From assembly GCF_028743715.1 (NCBI RefSeq), contig NZ_CP117996.1, positions 1,364,001 through 1,428,000 of the forward strand: a DNA stretch of 64,000 bases, read 5' to 3'. Source of the DNA: Microbacterium sp. Clip185 (GTDB lineage: Bacteria > Actinomycetota > Actinomycetes > Actinomycetales > Microbacteriaceae). Position 1 is the first letter of the stretch. Each line of letters starts with the position of its first letter. The notes below the pieces were generated by a model. That model was not told the origin of the DNA and ran no database searches. It saw only the letters and a list, made by a program, of their open reading frames with translations. The translations under genes were made by a program, and so were the position numbers. Positions 1 to 7,067 of the stretch are shown piece by piece.

Positions 1-604
1 GCCGCAGTTCGAGGAGCGCACGGCCTACGGCTACAAGCGCCAGGACCCGTACAACAAGCTGTTCGAGGACCGCGTCATCTTCCTGGGTGTCCAGGTCGAC
101 GACGCCTCAGCGGATGACGTGATGGCACAGCTGCTCGTGCTCGAGTCTCAGGACCCGGACCGCGACATCATCATGTACATCAACTCGCCCGGCGGCTCGT
201 TCACGGCCATGACGGCGATCTACGACACGATGCAGTACGTGTCGCCGCAGATCCAGACGGTCGTGCTCGGTCAGGCCGCCTCGGCCGCGGCCGTGCTGCT
301 CGCCGCCGGCGCGCCCGGCAAGCGACTGGCGCTGCCGAACGCCCGCATCCTCATCCACCAGCCCGCGATGGGCGAGGCAGGCCACGGCCAGGCCTCGGAC
401 ATCGAGATCCAGGCGGCGGAGATCCTCCGGATGCGCACCTGGCTCGAGGAGACCCTCGCGAAGCACTCGCACCGCACCAAGGAGGAGGTCAACCGCGACA
501 TCGACCGCGACAAGATCCTCTCCGCCGAGACCGCCGTCGAGTACGGCCTCGTCGACCAGGTGCTGACCACGCGCAAGCGCACGCCCGCCGCTCTCACGAG
601 CTGA
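1..604 (+). CDS. clpP: ATP-dependent Clp protease proteolytic subunit (5' truncated)
   Basis: Partial gene: the frame is open from base 2 and ends with TGA at 602-604; the start lies before the window. ClpP is the serine peptidase that forms the barrel of the cytosolic ClpXP and ClpCP proteases. The nucleophile serine is visible in [11 protein letters not shown], the catalytic histidine in ILIHQP, and the acidic triad position falls in the [11 protein letters not shown] segment. INSPGG is the usual oxyanion loop. Position directly upstream of clpX fits the second ClpP paralogue of actinobacteria (ClpP2), whose partner ClpP1 would be encoded just outside the window. Family assignment is firm; the paralogue number is inferred from gene order. 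Confidence 0.96.
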   Translation, partial: PQFEERTAYGYKRQDPYNKLFEDRVIFLGVQVDDASADDVMAQLLVLESQDPDRDIIMYINSPGGSFTAMTAIYDTMQYVSPQIQTVVLGQAASAAAVLLAAGAPGKRLALPNARILIHQPAMGEAGHGQASDIEIQAAEILRMRTWLEETLAKHSHRTKEEVNRDIDRDKILSAETAVEYGLVDQVLTTRKRTPAALTS

Positions 605-620
605 CATCGTGCGACAGTCG

Positions 621-650
621 ACGCCCCGGTCCGAACGAGGACCGGGGCGT
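621..650 (+). terminator. Terminator after clpP
   Basis: Perfect 12-bp inverted repeat ACGCCCCGGTCC / GGACCGGGGCGT (621-632 and 639-650) with a 6-base loop, 17 bases after the clpP stop. It is GC-rich with a weak T tract (TGCTGTCT), the usual actinobacterial form. It separates clpP from clpX, so clpX probably has its own promoter. Confidence 0.85.
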
Positions 651-705
651 CGTGCTGTCTGCACACATCCTCATCCGCAATACGACCGTTGTCCCCGACT
701 CCGGT

Positions 706-711
706 TAGGCT
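706..711 (+). promoter_or_regulatory. Candidate -10 element of clpX
   Basis: TAGGCT at 706-711 lies about 40 bases before the clpX ATG and after the clpP terminator. No good -35 hexamer sits at 16-18 bases; TTGTCC at 689-694 is too close. The call rests on the hexamer and its position only. Confidence 0.4.
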
Positions 712-750
712 CGATGTACCGCGCAGCTATCCGGGGGGAAGAGAGGCATC

Positions 751-2019
751 ATGGCACGAATCGGTGAGAGCGCCGACCTGTTCAAGTGCTCCTTCTGCGG
801 CAAGAGCCAGAAGCAGGTGCAGCAGCTCATCGCTGGCCCTGGTGTGTACATCTGCGACGAGTGCGTCGAGCTGTGCAACGAGATCATCGAAGAGCGCATG
901 GCCGAGCAGACCTCCGGGGAGGTCGCCGAGTTCGATCTGCCGAAGCCGCGGGAGATCTTCTCCTTCCTTGAGGACTACGTCGTGGGGCAAGAGCAGGCCA
1001 AGCGTGCCCTGTCCGTCGCGGTCTACAACCACTACAAGCGCGTGCGTGCGCAGGGCACGATCATCTCGGCCGACCAGCGCGCCGACGAGGTCGAGATCGC
1101 CAAGAGCAACATCCTGATGCTCGGCCCGACCGGATGCGGCAAGACCTACCTCGCCCAGACGCTCGCCAAGCGCCTCAACGTGCCCTTCGCCGTCGCCGAT
1201 GCCACGGCACTCACCGAAGCGGGCTATGTCGGCGAAGACGTCGAGAACATCCTTCTCAAGCTGCTGCAGGCGGCCGACTTCGACACCAAGCGTGCCGAGA
1301 CGGGCATCATCTACATCGACGAGGTCGACAAGATCGCCCGCAAGGCCGAGAACCCCTCGATCACGCGCGACGTGTCGGGCGAGGGTGTGCAGCAGGCGCT
1401 GCTGAAGATCCTCGAGGGAACGGTCGCCTCGGTCCCGCCGCAGGGCGGTCGCAAGCACCCGCATCAGGAGTTCATCCAGATCGACACGACGAACGTGCTG
1501 TTCATCGTGGCCGGTGCCTTCGCGGGGCTCGAAGAGATCATCTCGGCCCGTGTCGGCAAGCACGGCGTCGGCTTCGGCGCGCCGCTGCAGCGCAAGGACG
1601 ACGGGCCCGACCTCTTCAGCGAGGTGCTGCCGGAAGACCTGCACAAGTTCGGTCTGATCCCCGAGTTCATCGGCCGGCTTCCCGTCGTCGCGGCGGTCTC
1701 ACCGCTCGACCGCGAGGCGCTCATGGAGATCCTGACGGAGCCGAAGAACGCGCTCGTGAAGCAGTATCAGCGCATGTTCGAACTCGACGACGTGGAGCTC
1801 GACTTCGAGCGCGACGCCCTCGAGGCGATCGCCGAGCTGGCGGTGGCCCGCAAGACCGGCGCCCGTGGGCTCCGCGCGATCCTCGAAGACGTGCTCGGCC
1901 CGATCATGTTCGAGATTCCGTCCAGCGAGGACGTCGCGAAGGTGGTCGTCACGCGCGCAGCCGTCGAGGACGGCGCTGCGCCCACGTTGGTGCTGCGTCA
2001 GAAGCGCAAGACCGCCTGA
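751..2019 (+). CDS. clpX: ATP-dependent Clp protease ATP-binding subunit ClpX
   Basis: AAA+ unfoldase that recognises substrates and threads them into ClpP. The 422 residues match the family length. The N-terminal C4 zinc-binding domain uses Cys13, Cys16, Cys35 and Cys38. Walker A (GPTGCGKT) is at residues 125-132 and Walker B (IYIDEVDK) near 190. The loop KHGVGFGA corresponds to the ClpP-contacting IGF loop, with VGF in place of IGF, as is usual in actinobacteria as far as I recall. EFIGRLPVV is the conserved sensor/arginine-finger region. The ATG is preceded by GGGGGGAAGAGAGG. The clpP neighbour supports the call, but a strong terminator separates the two. Confidence 0.98.
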   Translation: MARIGESADLFKCSFCGKSQKQVQQLIAGPGVYICDECVELCNEIIEERMAEQTSGEVAEFDLPKPREIFSFLEDYVVGQEQAKRALSVAVYNHYKRVRAQGTIISADQRADEVEIAKSNILMLGPTGCGKTYLAQTLAKRLNVPFAVADATALTEAGYVGEDVENILLKLLQAADFDTKRAETGIIYIDEVDKIARKAENPSITRDVSGEGVQQALLKILEGTVASVPPQGGRKHPHQEFIQIDTTNVLFIVAGAFAGLEEIISARVGKHGVGFGAPLQRKDDGPDLFSEVLPEDLHKFGLIPEFIGRLPVVAAVSPLDREALMEILTEPKNALVKQYQRMFELDDVELDFERDALEAIAELAVARKTGARGLRAILEDVLGPIMFEIPSSEDVAKVVVTRAAVEDGAAPTLVLRQKRKTA

Positions 2020-2118
2020 CGGTCAACGTCTTGCCATTGTCCACACGCGAGCGCAAGATTCGGCTCCCGATTTATCGACGTTTGTAGGCTTTTGCTGCAC
2101 ACCGACGAACGGGGGAGT

Positions 2119-3318
2119 ATGGACGTCGACTTCGGCCAGCTGGAGCTGGCGGGCCAAGTGCTGGAGCGCCAACGCGGCCACGCGGAAGCAATCGGTCAGC
2201 ATCTCGAGACCTATGCGCGATTGAACGCCGGAGAGCTCGGACTGATCCTGCAGCTCTTCAAACCCATCAGCGACGGCATCGTCGACGCGGGCGTCAAGGT
2301 CACGGATCTGTCAGCTCAGGTCTTCAGAACCGGCACAGACCGGATGGCCGAGACGGTGTCGACGTACCGCAACGCCGAGCAGTCCGCTTATCAGGCTGCG
2401 GCCCAGGTGAGCAGCGCCCTGGGAATGTCCTTGGCGCCCTACGCGCCGGGTCAGGCGCCGGCTCTCGGCGCTCCGCAATCGGCTGCGTCGTCGCGATACG
2501 GCGAGCCGGACGGCAACGTGTTCAACCAGGCGTTCTGGGACGGTTATTCGGCTGCGGAATGGGTCGACGAGACCGTCGGCGACACCACGAGCCGCATTGG
2601 AGACGGACTGTCGTCATCTCGTACCGTGACGGAGGCGGTGGACGTGCGCTCCTACCTTCCCGTCCCGCGTGGCGAGGATCCCGAGATCGAGAGCATCCGC
2701 TGGAAGGCGGGGCCGATCTTCGGCGGCGTGGACTGGCTCTTCGAGCAACTCGTCGGGTACTCGCTGCTTGAGGAAGTCACGAAGCCGTTCTCAGGCGACT
2801 GGGAGCGGATGCGCGAGGCGCAGTTCGCATGGACGCACGCGGGAGACGCGATGAGCGGCATTGGCCGCAATGCGATGGCGCTTTTGCCCCCGATGGCGAC
2901 GTGGACAGGGAAGGGATCGGAAGCGTTCGCCGCCGCAGCAGCAGTGGTGTCGCAGGCCCACACGGTCATCGCTGGGCCCGCGGGAACGATCTCCACATCG
3001 ATCAAGGCACTGATTCTGCTGTGCAAGGAGGTTGTCGGGTGGATTCTCAAACTCCTCGACCGTCTCTCGAAGAAGCTGCTGCGTATGGCGGCCGAGGCGA
3101 GTTTCCCCGTCGCGGGTTGGATCATCGCTGCCGGAGAGGCAGGGCTGATGGTCTATGAGCTCATTCAGGACGCTCGCAAAGCGTACAAATGGATCAACAT
3201 GATCTACGACCTGGTGTCGGGGATGACCTCGGGGCTGGGCGCAATCGTGGATAACGGCATGAGAATGGCAGATCTCTACGAGGGACTTGCGCGCGGAGCG
3301 GCGGCGAGGGTCTCGTGA
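2119..3318 (+). CDS. WXG-type T7SS substrate-like protein, 399 aa
   Basis: I recognise no named family. Residues 1-100 are a helical module resembling EspC-like T7SS targets, followed by a Pro/Ala/Gly linker (about 105-130). A second helical module carries Trp262-Thr-Gly264 in the W-x-G turn style of WXG100 proteins. Residues 290-345 contain two hydrophobic stretches (ISTSIKALILLCKEVVGWIL and VAGWIIAAGEAGLMVY) that could be membrane segments or amphipathic helices. The ATG at 2119 follows GGGGGAG very closely; an in-frame TTG at 2092 is possible but less likely. It is the first gene of four packed genes (2119-4729) that include a classic WXG100 protein. A T7SS substrate or partner role is inference. 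Confidence 0.7.
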   Translation: MDVDFGQLELAGQVLERQRGHAEAIGQHLETYARLNAGELGLILQLFKPISDGIVDAGVKVTDLSAQVFRTGTDRMAETVSTYRNAEQSAYQAAAQVSSALGMSLAPYAPGQAPALGAPQSAASSRYGEPDGNVFNQAFWDGYSAAEWVDETVGDTTSRIGDGLSSSRTVTEAVDVRSYLPVPRGEDPEIESIRWKAGPIFGGVDWLFEQLVGYSLLEEVTKPFSGDWERMREAQFAWTHAGDAMSGIGRNAMALLPPMATWTGKGSEAFAAAAAVVSQAHTVIAGPAGTISTSIKALILLCKEVVGWILKLLDRLSKKLLRMAAEASFPVAGWIIAAGEAGLMVYELIQDARKAYKWINMIYDLVSGMTSGLGAIVDNGMRMADLYEGLARGAAARVS

Positions 3319-3824
3319 GCGCCCCCGACTTTCCCGGCCGTTCGATGCCCTTCGATGACGTGCCGCTTCGCGGCGACTTTCGGGACATGACCGAGCAGAT
3401 GATCCTGCGACTGCGCGAAGCCTTCGAGGAGGAGGCGCTCCTCGAAGAGGGGGAGGACGCTCGGATGGCGGAGGTCGACGCCGCGCGTGCCGAGCGCGCT
3501 CGGGCCGGGGAGCTGGGGCCGGAGTGGCGCGCCGTGCAGGCGCGCATCGACCTCGGGCAGACGAGCCTCGAGGCAGTCTTCTCCGGAGAGGATGAGTCAC
3601 CCGCCGCGCAGCAACTCAGGGAGCTCTCCAGCCGTCGGCTGCGCGAGTTTCGGGAGCAGTGGGAAGAAGACCGACAAGATCCGGACAAGGACGTGCCTCC
3701 AACGCCGGCGGAACTCTTCGACGAGACTCTCCGCGAGTCGCAGGCGCGATTCACCGCCGCGGCGGAACGGATCCGTGATGCTCTCCTGACCGCACAGCGC
3801 CGACAGGAGGAGGAGGAGCGATGA
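3315..3824 (+). CDS. Charged coiled-coil hypothetical protein, 169 aa
   Basis: Not a family I recognise. It is highly charged and almost entirely helical in appearance, with long Glu/Arg/Ala runs (for example EEEALLEEGEDAR, and RRQEEEER at the C-terminus) typical of coiled coil. It has no signal peptide or membrane segment. The GTG start overlaps the upstream stop by four bases (GTGA) and its own stop overlaps the next ATG, so it is translationally coupled on both sides. A chaperone, adaptor or structural partner of the neighbouring WXG100 proteins is plausible but is only inferred from position. Confidence 0.75.
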   Translation: MSAPDFPGRSMPFDDVPLRGDFRDMTEQMILRLREAFEEEALLEEGEDARMAEVDAARAERARAGELGPEWRAVQARIDLGQTSLEAVFSGEDESPAAQQLRELSSRRLREFREQWEEDRQDPDKDVPPTPAELFDETLRESQARFTAAAERIRDALLTAQRRQEEEER

Positions 3825-4111
3825 CTGATATCTCTGTCAGGCCCGAGCACGTAGAATCCACCGGCTCCGTCGTCGACGAGGGCGCGAGTGGCATCGCGCA
3901 GCAGGTCCAAGCGCTCGACAATGCCCGGAGCCAGCTCCTCGGGCAATGGACCGGAGATGCTGCGGATGCCTACGCCACCGCACAGGCCGGATGGATCCGC
4001 GACATGAGCGTCCTCGCGGAGGTGGGTCATCGCGCTGCGGAGGCAGCACGCACTGCGGCGGAGGCCTACATCGACGCCGACAATGCCGTCGGTCGTCTGT
4101 GGGGCATCTGA
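3821..4111 (+). CDS. WXG100 family (ESAT-6-like) protein
   Basis: The 96 residues match the usual length of about 100. The protein is two helices joined by a turn with Trp43-Thr44-Gly45, the W-x-G motif. The C-terminus carries Tyr-x-x-x-Asp (YIDAD), which matches the YxxxD/E export signal of T7SS substrates. It has no signal peptide, as expected. The ATG overlaps the upstream stop (ATGA), and the next gene starts on the base after its stop. WXG100 proteins are dimeric substrates or partners exported by EccC/EssC ATPases; no such ATPase is in this window. Confidence 0.9.
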   Translation: MTDISVRPEHVESTGSVVDEGASGIAQQVQALDNARSQLLGQWTGDAADAYATAQAGWIRDMSVLAEVGHRAAEAARTAAEAYIDADNAVGRLWGI

Positions 4112-4729
4112 ATGTCCGACACCGAGCCCGCGCGACCGTCCCTCGGTGACGGGGAGGTGACCTCGCGCGGTCGAGGACGTGATGCGCGGATCGGTCCGAT
4201 CCGGTGGAACGGCCTGCCCGGACGTGCGGCACGATTCATCGTGACCGACAGCGACGTGGCCGCTGTACTCACGATCGCCGTCCAATGCCTTGAGAGCGAG
4301 GGCTTTGAGCGAGGTGCCGGCGAGTTCGTTGAGAAGGTGCAAGACATGCGATCCGGATGGGTCGCACAAGACCTGTACCTCGGAGACATCCGGAAGTCAT
4401 GGCGGCGCGGCGCCGTGGAATGGTTCACGGAAGGAACCGGACTCGACCTCTTCGTTCCGTTCTGGCGGGGTGCGACCCCGACCCTGATCGTGGCGTGCGC
4501 CCGCGCGACCCGAGAGGGAACGGAACTCGTCATCGCTTCGCATGTCTCCGTTCGCGGCGGGGCCGACAGCAACGACGCGGCGCCGCTGCTCCGGCGCTCT
4601 TGGGACGCGCTCGAGCAGCGTTTCCGAGCGGACGGAGTGTTCGTGTCGCGGGAGAAGCTCTGGAAGATCGAGAACGACGGGTCGCCCGCATCCCAGAAGG
4701 TCGTCCGAGAACTGCTCGGCTGGCGCTGA
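4112..4729 (+). CDS. Hypothetical protein at the end of the WXG100 cassette, 205 aa
   Basis: No family recognised. It has a basic, disordered first 30 residues and then a mixed alpha/beta domain with several Trp residues (GWVAQDLYLGDIRKSWRRG, FVPFWRG) and a C-terminal helical part. No signal peptide or membrane helix is seen, so it is probably cytosolic. The ATG follows directly on the TGA of the WXG100 gene. It is last in the operon and converges with the peptidase gene, with four bases between stops. By position it could be a chaperone, an immunity factor or a cytosolic accessory; nothing in the sequence decides. Confidence 0.72.
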   Translation: MSDTEPARPSLGDGEVTSRGRGRDARIGPIRWNGLPGRAARFIVTDSDVAAVLTIAVQCLESEGFERGAGEFVEKVQDMRSGWVAQDLYLGDIRKSWRRGAVEWFTEGTGLDLFVPFWRGATPTLIVACARATREGTELVIASHVSVRGGADSNDAAPLLRRSWDALEQRFRADGVFVSREKLWKIENDGSPASQKVVRELLGWR

Positions 4730-4733
4730 CGCC

Positions 4734-6770
4734 TCAGGCGTCCAAGCCGCGGCGTCGCAACAGCGGCTCGATCGCCGCATCCCGGCCACGGAAGTCGCGG
4801 TAGGCCTCGAGCGGGTCCTTCGCGCCGCCGACCCCGAGCAGTCGGCGGCGGAACCGCTCGCCCGCGGCTCGATCGAGGCCGCCGTTCTCTCCGAACCACT
4901 CGACGGCGTCGGCGTCGAGGACCTCGCTCCAGATGTAGGAGTAGTACCCCGCGCTGTAGCCGCCCGAGAAGATGTGGGCGAAGTAGGTCGTGGAGTAGCG
5001 CGGGGGCACGGCGGGCTCCGTGAGGCCGATGTCCTTCAGTGCCTGGCGTTCGAAGTCCGCGACGTCGATCTCGGCCGACGCCTCATCGACGCTCAACGAG
5101 TGCCATGCCAGGTCGAGCCAGGCTGCCGCGAGGTACTCGCTGGTTGCGAACCCCTGATCGAATGTTCCAGACGCGCTCAGCCGCTCGATCACGGCGGCCG
5201 GCAGGGGTTCGTCGGTCTCGATGTGGCGGGCATAGTTCTCGACGACGCCCGGGGCCAGCATCCACATCTCGTTGACCTGGCTGGGGAACTCGACGAAGTC
5301 CCGGAAGACCGCGGTCCCCGCGAAGTGCGGGTAGCGGGTGCGTGCGAACAGTCCGTGCAGCGCGTGGCCGAACTCGTGGAACAGCGTCGTCACCTCATCG
5401 AGGGTGAGCAGAGTCGGCTGCCCCTCGCCGGGGTCGGACACATTGAGGTTGTTCACCACGACGGGCGCTGACCCGCGCAGCTCGGATGCGGTCACGATGG
5501 AGTTCATCCACGCGCCGCCGCGCTTCGTGTCCCGCGTGTAGAGATCGAGGATGTAGAGCCCGAGACCAGCACCGTCCTGTTCGAACACCTCGAAGACGCG
5601 GGCTCCGGGGTGATAGGCCACGAGGTCCTGCCGCTCGGTGAACGTGATCCCGTACAGCGCGGTGGCGGCAGCGAAGACGCCGTCGCGCAGCACGCGTTCG
5701 GCCTCGAACCAGGGCCGCAGTCCGGCTGTGTCGATGTCCAGCTGCGTCGCACGTACCTGCTCGGTCGCAAACGCCCAGTCGTGCGCTGCGAGGTCCGCGA
5801 TCCCGGACACCTGAGCGCGTTCCGCCTTCTCCGCGGCGGCATTGCGGGATGCGGGCACCGCGAGCCGCCGCAGCAACTCGGCGACGGCTTCGGGGGAGCC
5901 GGCGGTCTGATCGGCGGTGACGGCGGCCGCGTGCGTGGGGAATCCGAGCAGCGCCGCGCGCTCCGCCCGCAGACGCACGATCTCGCGGACGGCTGCCCCG
6001 TTGTCGTTGTCGCCGCCCCGTCCGCCCCTGGCGCGCGAGGCGTTCATGATGCGCTCGCGCAGGGGACGGTCGGCAAGCGACGCCAGCCACGGGTGCCCCG
6101 TGAACAGCGGCAGCGTGATCAACCAGCCGTCCAATCCGCGCTGCTCGGCGGCACGTGCTGCGGCGGAGCGTTCGCCTGCGGCGAGCCCCTCCAGCTCCCG
6201 CTCGTCGCTCACATGCACCGCGAGCTCATTCGTGTCGGCGAGAAGGTGCTTCTCGAACGTCGTGGTCAGTGTCGACAGTCGGGTGTTGATCTCGACGAGC
6301 CGCCGCTTGTCGGCAGGGGAGAGACCGGCGCCGGCAAGGGTGAGCTCGCGGTGGGTCCGGGTGAGGAGGCGAAGCGACTCCGCATCCAGATCCAGCGTGT
6401 CGCGCAGATCGTGCAGCGCACTCACCCGCGCGTAGAGCCGCTCGTCGAGCCGTATGGCGTCGCCGTGAGCGGACAGGAGGGGGGCGAGCTCCTCTTCGAT
6501 GGCCTGGATGGGGGCAGTGGCGTCCGCCGACGAAACGGTGAAGAACGTCCGACTCACGCGGTCGAGCATCTCACCCGCGCGCTCGAGGGCGACGAGCGTG
6601 TTCTCGAACGTGGGCGGCGCCGTCTCGGACACGATCCGCTCGACCTCCGCGCGGTGCTGACGAAACGCCTCGTCGAACGCGGGCAAGTAGTGCTCGGGGT
6701 CGATCGCGGCGTAGTCGGGAAGCGCGTAGGGAAGGGCGGACGGGGAGAGCAGCGGGTTCACGGACGCCAT
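4734..6770 (-). CDS. dcp: M3 family metallopeptidase (peptidyl-dipeptidase Dcp type)
   Basis: Zinc peptidase of the thimet oligopeptidase family that cleaves small peptides in the cytosol; Dcp members release C-terminal dipeptides. The zinc site HEFGH is at residues 465-469, with the second glutamate ligand expected in the following helix. Its 678 residues fit Dcp/OpdA. No signal peptide is visible, as the protein starts MASVNPLLSPS. The ATG lies just after a minus-strand terminator, so it is transcribed independently of valS. Dcp versus oligopeptidase A cannot be fully separated by eye; the overall sequence and length favour Dcp. Confidence 0.92.
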   Translation of the reverse strand: MASVNPLLSPSALPYALPDYAAIDPEHYLPAFDEAFRQHRAEVERIVSETAPPTFENTLVALERAGEMLDRVSRTFFTVSSADATAPIQAIEEELAPLLSAHGDAIRLDERLYARVSALHDLRDTLDLDAESLRLLTRTHRELTLAGAGLSPADKRRLVEINTRLSTLTTTFEKHLLADTNELAVHVSDERELEGLAAGERSAAARAAEQRGLDGWLITLPLFTGHPWLASLADRPLRERIMNASRARGGRGGDNDNGAAVREIVRLRAERAALLGFPTHAAAVTADQTAGSPEAVAELLRRLAVPASRNAAAEKAERAQVSGIADLAAHDWAFATEQVRATQLDIDTAGLRPWFEAERVLRDGVFAAATALYGITFTERQDLVAYHPGARVFEVFEQDGAGLGLYILDLYTRDTKRGGAWMNSIVTASELRGSAPVVVNNLNVSDPGEGQPTLLTLDEVTTLFHEFGHALHGLFARTRYPHFAGTAVFRDFVEFPSQVNEMWMLAPGVVENYARHIETDEPLPAAVIERLSASGTFDQGFATSEYLAAAWLDLAWHSLSVDEASAEIDVADFERQALKDIGLTEPAVPPRYSTTYFAHIFSGGYSAGYYSYIWSEVLDADAVEWFGENGGLDRAAGERFRRRLLGVGGAKDPLEAYRDFRGRDAAIEPLLRRRGLDA

Positions 6771-6779
6771 CCGCTCAGA

Positions 6780-6808
6780 CTATCGGCGCTCTCGATGAGC
6801 GCCGATAG
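6780..6808 (-). terminator. Terminator of the valS transcript
   Basis: Perfect 12-bp inverted repeat CTATCGGCGCTC / GAGCGCCGATAG (6780-6791 and 6797-6808) with a 5-base loop. It lies between the stop of the small gene (6815) and the dcp start (6770), all on the minus strand. Confidence 0.75.
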
Positions 6809-6814
6809 GCGGTA

Positions 6815-7066
6815 TCAGGCGAACTCGTCGTCGACGTCGTGGCGGACGACCGCGGTGCCGTCGGCGTTGACCGAGACGATGACGCCCGTGTCGAGCTCGG
6901 CGACGGGGCGTCCCTCCAGCCACGTCAGCGTCCAACGCGGGGTGGGCTGCGACGACCACTGCGACTCGGTGATGGCCGACTCGACGGCAGCGATCTGCTC
7001 CCGAAGCGAGGCGGGCACCGAAGCGGGCGGCTCCGTCCTGGCGCTCCAACGTGTGCCGAGCTGCAT
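6815..7066 (-). CDS. Small conserved-looking hypothetical protein, 83 aa
   Basis: No family recognised. It is acidic at the C-terminus and has a central beta-rich stretch (WTLTWLEGRPVAELDTG, VIVSVNADGTAVVRHD) suggestive of a small beta-sheet domain. No signal peptide or membrane helix is seen. It starts with ATG one base after the valS stop and lies before the terminator, so it is almost certainly the last gene of the valS transcript. Function unknown; co-transcription with an aminoacyl-tRNA synthetase says little. Confidence 0.75.
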   Translation of the reverse strand: MQLGTRWSARTEPPASVPASLREQIAAVESAITESQWSSQPTPRWTLTWLEGRPVAELDTGVIVSVNADGTAVVRHDVDDEFA

Positions 7067-7067
7067 G

